A DNA stretch of 64,000 nt from Spirochaetales bacterium. GTDB taxonomy: Bacteria > Spirochaetota > Spirochaetia > SZUA-6. The notes beneath the pieces were generated by a model. That model had not been told where the DNA came from and did no database searches. It saw only the letters and a list, made by a program, of their open reading frames with translations. Positions 16,716-25,827 of this stretch are shown here, piece by piece. Location of the stretch: assembly GCA_027021365.1 (NCBI GenBank), contig JALUUM010000045.1, positions 1-64,000 on the forward strand. Direction: 5' to 3'. The translations under genes were made by a program, and so were the position numbers. Position 1 is the first letter of the stretch, and the number at the start of each line of letters is the position of its first letter.

Positions 16716-16732
16716 GTATTTTATCCTTTTTT

Positions 16733-16781
16733 AAAGAAGGGCACAGGTGTTTGTTTTGATTCTTAACCTATGCCCTTCTTT
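16733..16781 (-). terminator. Intercistronic hairpin between binding protein and permeases
   Basis: The arms AAAGAAGGGCACAGGT (16733-16748) and ACCTATGCCCTTCTTT (16766-16781) form a 16-bp stem with one G.U pair in the minus-strand transcript. It stands 13 bases after the binding-protein gene stop. Such hairpins usually stabilise the upstream message or cause partial termination, giving more binding protein than permease. Confidence 0.75.
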
Positions 16782-16793
16782 GTAAAATGTCTG

Positions 16794-18170
16794 TCATTTC
16801 TTTCCGGGTTTCTTTTTCTGCCAATTCAAATAATCATCTTCCATTTTTTGCACAAACTCTTTGGGAGTAATCTTGCCTCCCATCAGGCTTCTTCCGCCTT
16901 CGGCAAGTGTATCCCACATTGTCGGAGTGGTCCAATCGAGATAATAGGTCATGTGACCGGAGAGGTTTGATTTGTTCCAGTCATCCAATATGTCGTGATA
17001 GAGACTGTTCCTGTCTATGCCTTCCAGGCTCACTGGAATCCTTGCGGGAAGTACCGAGTTCTCCTTCTGCATCTTCACAGTGGTGTCGGAGGTCAAAAGG
17101 ATATTCATGAACTCAGCATCGTAATCCTTATACTTGGAATACTTGCTAATACCGAGTGGTGTCGTTGCTCCACCGAGTTGTGGTGAGAATGGTTCGCCCT
17201 TCTTGTATGGCGGGAAGGGGAAGAAGCCCGCATTTATCTTGGACTCAACCACATCTGTACTGTACCAGCTTCCCTGTACGAACATTGCCGATTTGCCGGC
17301 CATAAAAAGCGCCAGATCGTCGGACCCACTTAAGCCGAGAAATCCTTTCACGAAGTATCCCTTCTTTACCCAGTCCTGTATTATCTTTGCCGCTTCAATA
17401 TTACCCGGTTGCATGAAACTTCTGTTTGCCCGCCACCTCAGTACTATATCATCGAGATAATTCTGGGCTTCATTGATTCCCATGTCATGTGACAATACGC
17501 TTGCCTGGACGAGTGCATACAGGTGGAAGAATCTGTAGTCCTTAAGTCCTGCAAGGGCAATCGGTGCTATACCGGCATTTTTCAATTTTTCACAGGTTGC
17601 ATTGAACTCATCTATACTGCCGGGTATCGAAAGGCCATTATTCTTGAACATATCCCTGTTGTAATACACACCTACGAGTTCGCCATCGAATGACACCCCG
17701 TATATGTGGCCGGTACCGAATACGGTTCCATCCTCACTGTACCGGCGTCTGTTCCAGAGAGATGGATTTAGCAGCTTCTTTGTCCACTGATATTTCTCGG
17801 CATACGGATCGAGATTAACAAGGTGCCCTCCTCTAACCAATGGACCCATCAATTGTTCACCTGCATTGACATCCATCATGTCGGGGCCTTTCTTGGCAGA
17901 AAGTGCAGGAATTATCATTGAAGTAAGGTCTTTCAAAGGTCTCACGGTTCTCTGTATCTCAACATTGGGGTGTATTTTCTTGAACTGCTCGATGGCCGCC
18001 TTTACTATAGGGTCCCTAGTCTTGCCGGAATAGTCATCCCACATTTGAAGCGTTACTTTTTCTGCTTTTGCCGGTTTTTCCTGTTGTCCCGTTGCATAGA
18101 CTCCGATTGTTGCAAAGATGAAGAGGACGATTAGAATGGGAATAAAATAATTCATAATGTCTCTTCGCAT
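16794..18170 (-). CDS. Extracellular sugar-binding protein of ABC transporter
   Basis: A family 1 solute-binding protein of 458 aa with an N-terminal export signal ending in YATGQQEKPAK. It carries the usual features of sugar-binding proteins, such as VTLQMWDDYSG at the start of the mature domain, KKGPDMMDVNAGEQ, and a C-terminal TPKEFVQKMEDDY. I place the start at 18170 because AGGAGGTG precedes it; the open frame extends upstream to 18281 without a ribosome binding site. The gene follows a NarL-type two-component system on the same strand, which probably controls it. Substrate unknown. Confidence 0.92.
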   Translation of the reverse strand: MRRDIMNYFIPILIVLFIFATIGVYATGQQEKPAKAEKVTLQMWDDYSGKTRDPIVKAAIEQFKKIHPNVEIQRTVRPLKDLTSMIIPALSAKKGPDMMDVNAGEQLMGPLVRGGHLVNLDPYAEKYQWTKKLLNPSLWNRRRYSEDGTVFGTGHIYGVSFDGELVGVYYNRDMFKNNGLSIPGSIDEFNATCEKLKNAGIAPIALAGLKDYRFFHLYALVQASVLSHDMGINEAQNYLDDIVLRWRANRSFMQPGNIEAAKIIQDWVKKGYFVKGFLGLSGSDDLALFMAGKSAMFVQGSWYSTDVVESKINAGFFPFPPYKKGEPFSPQLGGATTPLGISKYSKYKDYDAEFMNILLTSDTTVKMQKENSVLPARIPVSLEGIDRNSLYHDILDDWNKSNLSGHMTYYLDWTTPTMWDTLAEGGRSLMGGKITPKEFVQKMEDDYLNWQKKKPGKK

Positions 18171-18231
18171 ATTTTCACCTCCTTGAGTTTTTTCTATCTT
18201 TGTCAGATACTTCGAAAAATGTGAAGTTACA

Positions 18232-18275
18232 GAAGTACCGAATTGAGTACCAATTTTTCCTGGTACTTCAGTACT
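18232..18275. promoter_or_regulatory. Cluster of GGTACTTC-like repeats upstream of the sugar-binding protein
   Basis: Within 44 bases lie GAAGTACC (18232-18239), GAGTACC (18245-18251), GGTACTTC (18262-18269) and GTACT (18271-18275), in both orientations. They sit 60-105 bases before the binding-protein start and just after the response regulator gene. This is a reasonable candidate for the binding site of that regulator. A stem between GTACC at 18247-18251 and GGTAC at 18262-18266 is the alternative reading. Confidence 0.5.
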
Positions 18276-18284
18276 ACTCAACTG

Positions 18285-18923
18285 TTACCTTTTAAATAGT
18301 TTTATTACCTGGAGTCTGTTGTGTATTCCGAGTTTTGTATAAATGTTGTATATATGGTTCTTGACTGTTTGTTCCGAAATAAAGAGTTGATTTGCAATCT
18401 CCGTGTTATTAAGGCCTTCAAGCATGAGAGATAGAATTTCTCTCTCCCTGCGGCTCAATTCTCTGAGAATTGAATATCGGTAATCACTGAAATCTTCGGG
18501 TTTTATCAACTTTATCAGTTTGGATTTGATTTCCGGAGATATGAGAACCGTGTCATTATTGGCTGCTCTTATTCCTGCAATTAACTCTTCCGGCGGGATA
18601 TCTTTCAATAGATATCCCACCGCGCCGTTTTTCAACGCATCATACACATAATCGTCATCGTCGAATGTTGTGAGAATGATAATTTTTATATGCGGGTACA
18701 ATTCGTTCACAATTTTTGTGGTTTTTACACCATCCAATGAAGGCATCCTTATATCCAGGAGGATGATGTTTACCTCTGTGGTTTCAAGAATCTGCAGGGC
18801 TTCTCTGCCGTTGTATGCAATTCCTACTACCTCTATATCTTTCGTATTGGCTTCCAGAACTATTTTCAGGCTCTTTACGAATAAAACCTGGTCATCTACC
18901 AGCAATACCTTGATTTTTTCCAT
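18285..18923 (-). CDS. NarL/FixJ-family response regulator
   Basis: A 212-aa two-domain regulator. The receiver domain (about 1-120) has the acidic pair in VLLVDDQ and the phosphoacceptor in IILLDIRMP; LKNGAVGYLLKD carries the conserved lysine. The C-terminal LuxR helix-turn-helix (about 148-210) reads LSRREREILSLMLEGLNNTE with SEQTVKNHIYNIYTKLGI. Its start overlaps the end of the histidine kinase by 32 bases, so the two are a cognate pair. The sugar ABC importer genes follow on the same strand. Confidence 0.95.
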   Translation of the reverse strand: MEKIKVLLVDDQVLFVKSLKIVLEANTKDIEVVGIAYNGREALQILETTEVNIILLDIRMPSLDGVKTTKIVNELYPHIKIIILTTFDDDDYVYDALKNGAVGYLLKDIPPEELIAGIRAANNDTVLISPEIKSKLIKLIKPEDFSDYRYSILRELSRREREILSLMLEGLNNTEIANQLFISEQTVKNHIYNIYTKLGIHNRLQVIKLFKR

Positions 18924-20247
18924 TTTCTTCCACCTCTGTCAGTATTTTGCTTTCTGTTTCGCTGTTTCTGTATGGAAACCAGACATCGAGCTCGAATCCG
19001 GTTTGTATATTGTATGCGGATATCTTACCTCCAATACTGGCAATTCTTTCTGTCATTCCCAACAATCCCATTCCTTTCTTTATCTTTGAACTTCCTATTC
19101 CATTGTCACGAATATGCACATATATTCCCGAATCATCCCTAAAGAAGTACAGCCAGATTTTTGTTGCTTTACCATGCCTGAATGCATTAGTCATGCCTTC
19201 CTGTACCAGCCTGTATACGATGGAATCGTAGGGCTCTCCGAGTATCCACGGAAGGTTGCCGAGGTCGATATCAATCTCTACATTGGTAGCTTGTTGAAAT
19301 GTTTTTACAATTTTTTTTATTGCATGCATACCCTTCAATTCCCGTTCCCTCTCATTTCTAAGGAGGTAGAGCACCTTTCTTATCTCTTTCAAGCCTTCCT
19401 GAGTCTGCTTTTTGGCATCCACTATCAGTCCTTCGATATTGTTGATCTTGCAGGGTTCGTTTCTGATTAACGATAGCATGGCTTCCATCATCATCATTAT
19501 ATTGGTTAACGTGTAGCCTATGGTGTCGTGTATCTCGCTGGCTACCCTTTTTCTTTCACTGATCTTGGATGTTTTTTCTTTTTCCTTTGCATACTCCTGA
19601 AATCCGATGTTGGCGTTCATCAACTGTTTTACAGCTTCGTCGAGTCTCTTGACTTGCGATTTCTCTTGTATCAGAAAGACATAGAGATTCTTCATTAGAA
19701 AGGATAGGAGCAGGATTATAAGTGAATAGAATGCAAAGGAGAGCAGACCTGCCATTGTTGGGGAGGGAAGAACCTTCCCCCATGCCGTTATTGGCTTTTG
19801 CAGGGTAACATCGATTGCGATGAAGAGGAGACTGATGACAAGGTTGTAGGGGAAATCCGTTGTTAGAACCGTTTCTATTATGAAGATGGTGATTAAAGTG
19901 AACTCCACTCCCAGATAATCTTCCAACGGATAACCGGCTATTGCTATTATTACCGCATGAAAGGCGATAAAGAACATTACATGACGGGATTTTTCAATGG
20001 AAATGACAAAGGTGATGAGTAAAGAAATAACGATAAGGATGAAGAATTGATCATGGAATTTTGATCCTACTTTCAAAAGCTGATAGTTGAGGAGGAATTG
20101 GACTACAGCCACTCCGTGGCAGGCAATAGAAAAGATGAGGAAAAATATCCTTACACGGGAAGATTTTGCCTCATCTTCTTGATGATCGGGCAAGGTAATG
20201 CTCCAAGCTGGTTTGGAACGCTCGTTGTTATTATAGAAATAAAACAC
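18892..20247 (-). CDS. NarL-type membrane sensor histidine kinase
   Basis: A 451-aa kinase. Residues about 25-185 hold around six hydrophobic segments with short loops, so the sensor is membrane-embedded or senses through a small periplasmic face. A coiled linker follows, then a HisKA_3 dimerisation domain with the phosphorylated histidine in RVASEIHDTIGYTLTN, and an ATPase domain with VQEGMTNAFRHG, IRDNGIG and GMGLLGM. The start is probably GTG at 20247. It forms a pair with the overlapping response regulator and probably senses carbohydrate status for the adjacent ABC importer. Confidence 0.92.
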   Translation of the reverse strand: MFYFYNNNERSKPAWSITLPDHQEDEAKSSRVRIFFLIFSIACHGVAVVQFLLNYQLLKVGSKFHDQFFILIVISLLITFVISIEKSRHVMFFIAFHAVIIAIAGYPLEDYLGVEFTLITIFIIETVLTTDFPYNLVISLLFIAIDVTLQKPITAWGKVLPSPTMAGLLSFAFYSLIILLLSFLMKNLYVFLIQEKSQVKRLDEAVKQLMNANIGFQEYAKEKEKTSKISERKRVASEIHDTIGYTLTNIMMMMEAMLSLIRNEPCKINNIEGLIVDAKKQTQEGLKEIRKVLYLLRNERERELKGMHAIKKIVKTFQQATNVEIDIDLGNLPWILGEPYDSIVYRLVQEGMTNAFRHGKATKIWLYFFRDDSGIYVHIRDNGIGSSKIKKGMGLLGMTERIASIGGKISAYNIQTGFELDVWFPYRNSETESKILTEVEENGKNQGIAGR

Positions 20248-20341
20248 TCATTATTCAAGGTAAAGACAACTTTACACATATCTGTAAATCATTATAGAAT
20301 CGGCTCATTGCTCAGGTTACTTGGTACCCCGGAGGAATAAG

Positions 20342-21619
20342 CTGAAACAGAAAGAATCTCGACTCGATAGATACTTTATCCGAAATACCATAGGTATTTC
20401 ATCCGTTGAAATATTATGGGGTCTTGGGCTTCCTGTTGTAGTAGAATCTGCATTCCTGCAGCTTTTCTTAAGGAAACTGGGAGCGGAAAGTTTACTGATC
20501 GGCTTGATTCCCACTCTGCTCTATGTGGGGTCTTCTGTTTTTTCCATCTTTTCAGGTTTTTTGACAGCACATCTAAAAAAGAAACGCCCTGCAGTTATCG
20601 TGCTTCACATCTTTGCCTCCCTTCCCATGTTGCTGTTTGGTATTGTAATAAGGTTTACAGGTTTTGGTACTGCTACATTAAGACTTTTCTTTTCGGCATA
20701 TGCAATCTTTTCGATTGGTGTGGGATTGATACTTCCGACCTGGCAGAATTATCTTGTAAAAATATTCACAGAAAAAAGTGTAATTTCTGCACATTCCTTC
20801 ATGTGGATATTTCAGAGCCTTGGCAAATTCTTAAGTGGCTTCATCATTATCAGGATAATTTTGAAGTATTCTTTTTCCTCAGAAGGGGTGAGCATCGTCT
20901 TTTCACTTGTTGGTATTCTTTTTATAGCCGGAAGCCTGATGTTTTTTATAACAAGAGAAGTTGACACGGACAGGGAACCGGATGAACCGGGGGAGGCTGC
21001 TTCCGGGCTTGGGTTATTGATCGGGGATTTAAGGGCGGCATTCCACAACAGAGATTTCTTATTCTTTCTTGCAAGTGATCTGGAACAGTTTGCCATCATA
21101 AGCATCCTATCTTTCTATGCCAACTATGCCACAGAGTACTGTGGTGTAAAGCCATATCTGGCGGCAGGTCTGTTCGTTGTGTTAAATTACTCCGGCTCGA
21201 TTGTTATTAATATTCTCTTTGGCTGGATAGACATCCTAAACCTCAAATACAAGTATCTTGTAGCAAAAGTATTGTCACTTTTTACCGTTGTTCTGCTTTA
21301 CTACTCTCATGATCTCTGGACATTCATAACTGTCAGTTTTCTGATGGGCATTTCCCGAGGAACCCGGAGCCTTATTTATGCTCCCTCCGTAAAGAAACTC
21401 ACCGGAAGGGAAGATTCTACCAACTTCTTTGCAATTGCCATGATTCTTGTTATGCCAATTGGAGCCGGTCTCCCCCTTCTTTCAGGTGCATTTCTGGATC
21501 GCTTTGCCAATCTCGGCGGTGAATCTTATCGTCTTATGTTTCTTTCTATGGGAATACTTGTTGTTCTTGGAATTTTCTTTTTATTGAAGGTGCGTTTCAG
21601 GAATCATGAAATGCCTTGA
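20342..21619 (+). CDS. MFS transporter
   Basis: About 12 hydrophobic segments spread over some 425 residues, with a long cytoplasmic loop near residues 205-240 (EVDTDREPDEPGEAASG). This fits the major facilitator superfamily. No substrate signature is recognisable. The start is uncertain: no ATG lies near the N-terminus. GGAGG at 20331-20335 is correctly spaced from a CTG at 20342, which I chose; a TTG at 20321 would be the alternative but lacks a ribosome binding site. The gene is divergent from the sensor kinase and is followed by a HAD phosphatase 74 bases downstream. Confidence 0.83.
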   Translation: MKQKESRLDRYFIRNTIGISSVEILWGLGLPVVVESAFLQLFLRKLGAESLLIGLIPTLLYVGSSVFSIFSGFLTAHLKKKRPAVIVLHIFASLPMLLFGIVIRFTGFGTATLRLFFSAYAIFSIGVGLILPTWQNYLVKIFTEKSVISAHSFMWIFQSLGKFLSGFIIIRIILKYSFSSEGVSIVFSLVGILFIAGSLMFFITREVDTDREPDEPGEAASGLGLLIGDLRAAFHNRDFLFFLASDLEQFAIISILSFYANYATEYCGVKPYLAAGLFVVLNYSGSIVINILFGWIDILNLKYKYLVAKVLSLFTVVLLYYSHDLWTFITVSFLMGISRGTRSLIYAPSVKKLTGREDSTNFFAIAMILVMPIGAGLPLLSGAFLDRFANLGGESYRLMFLSMGILVVLGIFFLLKVRFRNHEMP

Positions 21620-21693
21620 AATTGGTGATAAAGAAAATTATAGTCCTTAATGGAGTCCATAAAAGTAGTTCATAAAATCAAGAGGATACGGCT

Positions 21694-22449
21694 ATGTATA
21701 GGAATATCGAGGCGATACTTTTCGACATGGGAGGAACGTTGAAGAAACCCTTCAAGAAAACAGAGGACAGGAGAAGACTCCGGATGGGTGTAAGATCGAT
21801 TCTTTCCGCTGTCGATGCAGAAAGTACCGATGATGAAGATATCTCCAGATACACGGAACTCCTTCTAAAACGATACTATAATTACAGGAAATGGGCGGCT
21901 GATACGTTGAAAGAGCTAAAGGAAGAGGAAATCTGGACAAGATGGATGCTTCCCGAATTCGACAAAGAAGTGGTGCAAGGAAGAGCAATAGAGCTTAATG
22001 ATATATTCAAGGAAATGATCGGGGAGAGTACCCTTCGCGAAGAAGCTGGTCTGGTAGTAAAGGAGCTCCATAGAAGGGGATACCGCCTGGGGATCGTAAG
22101 CAATACCTTCAGCAGCACGGGAACACCGAAACTGCTTAAAGAACTTCAGTTGGACAGATACTTCGATGTGGTAATGCTTTCCTCTACACATGGACTACGG
22201 AAACCTCATCCCGGAATGATAACGGATGCTCTTGAATCCTTGAAGGTAAAACCAGAGCACTGTGCCTTTGTTGGGGACAAGGTGGACAGAGACATGCTTG
22301 CAGCCAGTAAGGCCGGTCTTGCCCTCTCCGTATTGATTTTGAATCCCGGTAAAGAAGTAGCCGAAAACAGGAGCTTCGAAGAACTTCCCGATATCAGGCC
22401 TGATTTTATAATAAAGGATCTACGGGAACTTCTGGAAATATTCCTGTGA
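21694..22449 (+). CDS. HAD-superfamily hydrolase
   Basis: A 251-aa haloacid-dehalogenase-type hydrolase, usually a small-molecule phosphatase. Motif I is ILFDMGGTL near residue 8, in which the second aspartate of DxD is replaced by glycine (DMGGT). Motif II is GIVSNTFSS, motif III the lysine in LRKPHPGM, and motif IV FVGDKVDRDM. The change of the second aspartate is common in the YjjG/dehalogenase-like branch but reduces certainty about phosphatase activity. A helical cap lies between residues 20 and 110. It may be cotranscribed with the preceding MFS gene. Confidence 0.88.
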   Translation: MYRNIEAILFDMGGTLKKPFKKTEDRRRLRMGVRSILSAVDAESTDDEDISRYTELLLKRYYNYRKWAADTLKELKEEEIWTRWMLPEFDKEVVQGRAIELNDIFKEMIGESTLREEAGLVVKELHRRGYRLGIVSNTFSSTGTPKLLKELQLDRYFDVVMLSSTHGLRKPHPGMITDALESLKVKPEHCAFVGDKVDRDMLAASKAGLALSVLILNPGKEVAENRSFEELPDIRPDFIIKDLRELLEIFL

Positions 22450-22484
22450 CAATATGAAACCGATTACCGGGAGAAGGCTTGAGT

Positions 22485-23327
22485 TCAGGCCTTCAGTCCG
22501 GTGATTGATATACCCTCCAGGAACTGCTTCTGTACAAAGAAAAACAGGATAATAATCGGTACCGTTGCCAGGGTGGAAGCAGCGGTAAGAGCATTCCACT
22601 CTATCATCCAGGAATCCTGCAGTGCCTTAAGGCCTATCTGAATTACCCTCATTTCATCCTTGTTTGTAACGATGAGTGGCCAGAGAAAGCTGTTCCAGGA
22701 GGCAAGAAAGGCATAGAGCCCAACGGTAAGGAGTGCCGGTTTTGAGAGTGGGTAGATTATGCTGAAGAGGTATTTCAACTTTCCTGCTCCGTCTATCTCC
22801 GCCGCATCGTCCAGATCCCTGGGGATTCCCATAAAGAACTGCCTTAACAGAAAGATGGAGAAAGCTCCCACAACAAAGGGGATAATAAGAGCCCAGTAGG
22901 TATCGAGCCAGTGTAACCCGCTTACAATGATATAATTGGGAATGACTATAACTTCAAAGGGAATCATCATCGTCCCAAGAAAAATGTAGAAGATGGTATC
23001 CTTGCCCTTGAATGGTATCTTTGCAAAGGCAAATGCCGCTATCGAGGAAAGAATAATCTTACTAATGGCTATTGAAACGGAAACGATTATTGAATTTAAA
23101 AAATAGCGGGCAAATGGTACCAGTGTCCAGATGTAGATGTAACCACCCAAATTTATCCTCGAAGGGAATACCGTTGGCGGGAAGGCAAGAACTTCGTCCT
23201 TCATTTTGAATGATGCACTTATCATCCAGAAGAAGGGGAGGTTTATCAGGAGGACGAAGATGAGCAGAAAGATTTCGATTATAAATATATATATCTTCTG
23301 TTTTCTGTTTGAACGTGATATCAGCAT
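22485..23327 (-). CDS. Sugar ABC transporter permease (MalG-like), second system
   Basis: A permease of about 280 aa with six membrane segments and the EAA loop IPRDLDDAAEIDGAGKLKYL near residue 180. I place the start at 23327, where AAGGAGAG precedes the ATG; an in-frame start at 23369 would overlap the preceding gene. It is the last gene of the second sugar importer and is convergent with the HAD gene. No ATPase is encoded in the operon. Confidence 0.93.
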   Translation of the reverse strand: MLISRSNRKQKIYIFIIEIFLLIFVLLINLPFFWMISASFKMKDEVLAFPPTVFPSRINLGGYIYIWTLVPFARYFLNSIIVSVSIAISKIILSSIAAFAFAKIPFKGKDTIFYIFLGTMMIPFEVIVIPNYIIVSGLHWLDTYWALIIPFVVGAFSIFLLRQFFMGIPRDLDDAAEIDGAGKLKYLFSIIYPLSKPALLTVGLYAFLASWNSFLWPLIVTNKDEMRVIQIGLKALQDSWMIEWNALTAASTLATVPIIILFFFVQKQFLEGISITGLKA

Positions 23328-23340
23328 TCCTTGACTCTCC

Positions 23341-24219
23341 TTATTGATAGTGTACTCGTTTTTCGCCAAACCTGAATTGGAGAAGTGTGAAGATAAATAT
23401 TATGGCAAAGAGCACGTAAGCAACTGCCGAGGCATAACCCATCTTGTGATAGACGAAGGCATTGCGATAAAGGTAATACGGTATTGCATCGGTTCCGCCT
23501 GCAGGGCCTCCCTCTGTCATTACCACGATGGAGGTAAATACCTTGAGTGAAGCAATTATCTGCATAACAGTAACGAAAAATGTAACAGGCGAAAGCAGGG
23601 GAATCGTTATCTTTCTTATTACCTGCGAGGTATTTGCCCCGTCTATCTTGGCTGCTTCATAATAGACAGATGGAATTCCCTGGAGTCCTGCCAGCAGAAT
23701 TATTGTATTGTAACCGACACGTTTCCATATACCTACCAGTATCAGGGCAAATAGTGCCTGGTTCGGATCGTTCAGCCATTTCATCTTTGGAAGCCCGATG
23801 GAGGCAAGTACAAAGTTGATAAGGCCGAAGTTGGGTTCGAACAGGTACTGAAAAACGATTGCCGCTGCTGCCATGGAGGTAATAACCGGAAGGTAGATCA
23901 TTATCCTGAAGAAAGAAAGACCGTGAATCTGCTGGTTCATGAGAATGGCAAGGATGATTGCCATGATTACGGTTGTGGGTACCGTCCCGAGAACGTATAT
24001 GATTGACACCCTCAGTGAATTGAGAAATGAGTCGGAGTGAAACATTTTTATGTAGTTTTTAAAACCAACGAATCTCATTGGGCTTAAAAGGTTCCACTTG
24101 TGGAAACTTATTACGAGAGCTACTATCATAGGTGCGAAAATGAAAACCGAAAATACGATAATCGGCGGACTTATGAACAGCCAGCCCATCAGGTTGTTTC
24201 TTCTTTCCCTCAAACCCAT
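23341..24219 (-). CDS. Sugar ABC transporter permease (MalF-like), second system
   Basis: A 292-aa inner-membrane permease, the partner of the following MalG-like protein. Six hydrophobic segments are visible, and the EAA loop around residue 190 reads VYYEAAKIDGANTSQVIRK. The N-terminal sequence (RRNNLMGWLFISPPIIVFSVF) is typical of the family. A strong hairpin lies between this gene and the binding-protein gene. Confidence 0.93.
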   Translation of the reverse strand: MGLRERRNNLMGWLFISPPIIVFSVFIFAPMIVALVISFHKWNLLSPMRFVGFKNYIKMFHSDSFLNSLRVSIIYVLGTVPTTVIMAIILAILMNQQIHGLSFFRIMIYLPVITSMAAAAIVFQYLFEPNFGLINFVLASIGLPKMKWLNDPNQALFALILVGIWKRVGYNTIILLAGLQGIPSVYYEAAKIDGANTSQVIRKITIPLLSPVTFFVTVMQIIASLKVFTSIVVMTEGGPAGGTDAIPYYLYRNAFVYHKMGYASAVAYVLFAIIFIFTLLQFRFGEKRVHYQ

Positions 24220-24242
24220 CTATCTCTCCTGTGTCAAAGAAA

Positions 24243-24267
24243 GCCAGGGAGGTATCACCTCCCTGGC
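24243..24267 (-). terminator. Intercistronic hairpin, second sugar importer
   Basis: GCCAGGGAGGT and ACCTCCCTGGC form a perfect 11-bp stem with a 3-base loop, 29 bases after the binding-protein stop. In the minus-strand transcript it is followed by TTTCTTT, so it could act as a partial terminator or as a message stabiliser upstream of the two permease genes. Confidence 0.82.
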
Positions 24268-24295
24268 ATGATCTGTGTTTGTTCAGAGTTTTTTA

Positions 24296-25573
24296 CTATT
24301 CGAGTAATTCCTGAGCCTTCTTTGCGGTTTCGTCCAGGATATTAACGTCTGCACCCTGAACTATGATCTTTGTCATGTCGTCACGAATCATTCTCTCGAT
24401 CTCAGGCCATGCGGCTACCCGAGGTCTCGGAAAAGCATAGGGAAGCTGTTCGTAAGTGACCTTGTATCTCGGATCCTTCTTGAAGATATCCTGAATCTCG
24501 GGTGAATTGTATGCACTCTTCCTCGAGACCATGTATCCCGTATTTACCGACCAGTATATCTGGTTTTCCTTTGAGGTGAGGTATCTTAAGAATTCCCATG
24601 CGGCTCTCTGCTGTTCCGGTGTAGTCTTTTTAAGCATGTAGATGTTACCACCACCAAGTGAAACTGCCTTGACCTTTCCAAGTGTAAAAGGTGCAACTCC
24701 CCAGTCATACTTAACGTGATCTTTGAACCATTGGATAGATCCTGTGGAACGCATCACCATACCAATCTGTGCGGCAGCATCCATTGCCGAACCTTCGCCG
24801 CCTCCCTGGTAGACAGCAACCTTTTCATCGACCATCTTCTTCCAGAAGAGAATGGCATCCTTTATTTCCTTGGAATTAAAGAGAACCTTTGTGTTGTCAT
24901 CGTTGAAGAGTCTTCCCCCGAACTGTCTGAAGAGAGAGTGAATTATCCATCCGCTGTTATAGACCCTGATACCATAGATTGGCTTTGCCGGGTTGCTCTG
25001 GTCAGCGATCTTCTTGGAATACTCATAAGCCTGTTCCCACGTTGTGGGATACTTGTCCGGGTTAAGCCCCTTGGCCCTGAAGAGGTCCCTGTTTATGTAG
25101 AGTACGGGGGTACTTACATTTATAGGCAGCCCGTAAAGTTTTCCCGAATAGGTGGCTCCCTGAAGGATTTCAGGCATGAAATCCTTGATATCAAATGATT
25201 TGTCAGCCTTTATGAAGTTCTCCAAGGGTACCAGTGCATCATTGGCAACGAAGGCGCCCACGAGTGACTGTTCGAGCTGGGATAGTACAGGCGGATTACC
25301 TCCGATGTAGGCTGCAAGAAGTTTCTGCTGCGTTGTTGCATAACCACCCTGGTAAACACCCTTTACCGTTATAAGAGTCTGGCTTGCATTGAAATCTTTT
25401 ATGATTTTTTCAAGCGGTGCCGAGTATTTTGCCCCCAGCGAGTACCATATCTCGATGGTTACGGGCTCGGTAAGTTCCTTGAGCTGTGTCTGTTTCTCCT
25501 GCTTACCCCCTGCCCAGAGAGCAAGACTGCTGACAAGCATCAGGGCGATAAGACTGGCAATGATTCTTTTCAT
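24296..25573 (-). CDS. Extracellular sugar-binding protein, second ABC system
   Basis: A 425-aa family 1 solute-binding protein with signal peptide MKRIIASLIALMLVSSLALW followed by AGGKQEKQ. The mature domain contains EPVTIEIWYSLG, YGLPINVSTPVLYINRD and WEFLRYLTSKENQIYW, as in glycerol-3-phosphate and oligosaccharide binding proteins (UgpB/MalE type). A consensus promoter precedes it. It is the first gene of a binding protein-permease-permease operon. The substrate is not evident. Confidence 0.93.
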   Translation of the reverse strand: MKRIIASLIALMLVSSLALWAGGKQEKQTQLKELTEPVTIEIWYSLGAKYSAPLEKIIKDFNASQTLITVKGVYQGGYATTQQKLLAAYIGGNPPVLSQLEQSLVGAFVANDALVPLENFIKADKSFDIKDFMPEILQGATYSGKLYGLPINVSTPVLYINRDLFRAKGLNPDKYPTTWEQAYEYSKKIADQSNPAKPIYGIRVYNSGWIIHSLFRQFGGRLFNDDNTKVLFNSKEIKDAILFWKKMVDEKVAVYQGGGEGSAMDAAAQIGMVMRSTGSIQWFKDHVKYDWGVAPFTLGKVKAVSLGGGNIYMLKKTTPEQQRAAWEFLRYLTSKENQIYWSVNTGYMVSRKSAYNSPEIQDIFKKDPRYKVTYEQLPYAFPRPRVAAWPEIERMIRDDMTKIIVQGADVNILDETAKKAQELLE

Positions 25574-25607
25574 GGTTCCTCCCTTTAAAATTTTATTTGT
25601 TCAAAAA

Positions 25608-25636
25608 ATTATACAATAGAATTGCCCGATTGTCAA
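25608..25636 (-). promoter_or_regulatory. Sigma-70-type promoter of the second sugar importer
   Basis: On the minus strand TTGACA (25631-25636) and TATAAT (25608-25613), both perfect consensus, are separated by 17 bases. The binding-protein ATG is about 35 bases downstream with GGGAGGA as its ribosome binding site. Confidence 0.88.
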
Positions 25637-25709
25637 AAATCAGGGAGACTATTTTCAAAGACATATGAACAAAAAGTGCAAGAAAATTACTAAAAAATGC
25701 TAAAAAATA

Positions 25710-25738
25710 TTGACACTATGTATAGATATTCATAAAAT
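25710..25738 (+). promoter_or_regulatory. Promoter-like sequence upstream of the 25828 gene
   Basis: TTGACA (25710-25715), a 17-base spacer and TAAAAT (25733-25738) face the gene starting at 25828. The implied leader is about 80 bases and holds no obvious structure. Confidence 0.6.
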
Positions 25739-25827
25739 AAAATCACTTAGAGATATATTCACCTGTTTAAGCTCCGGTTTTTTTGCTCGCCTCGAAAGAT
25801 TGTTAGAATCGTAAAAGGGAAAGAAAA

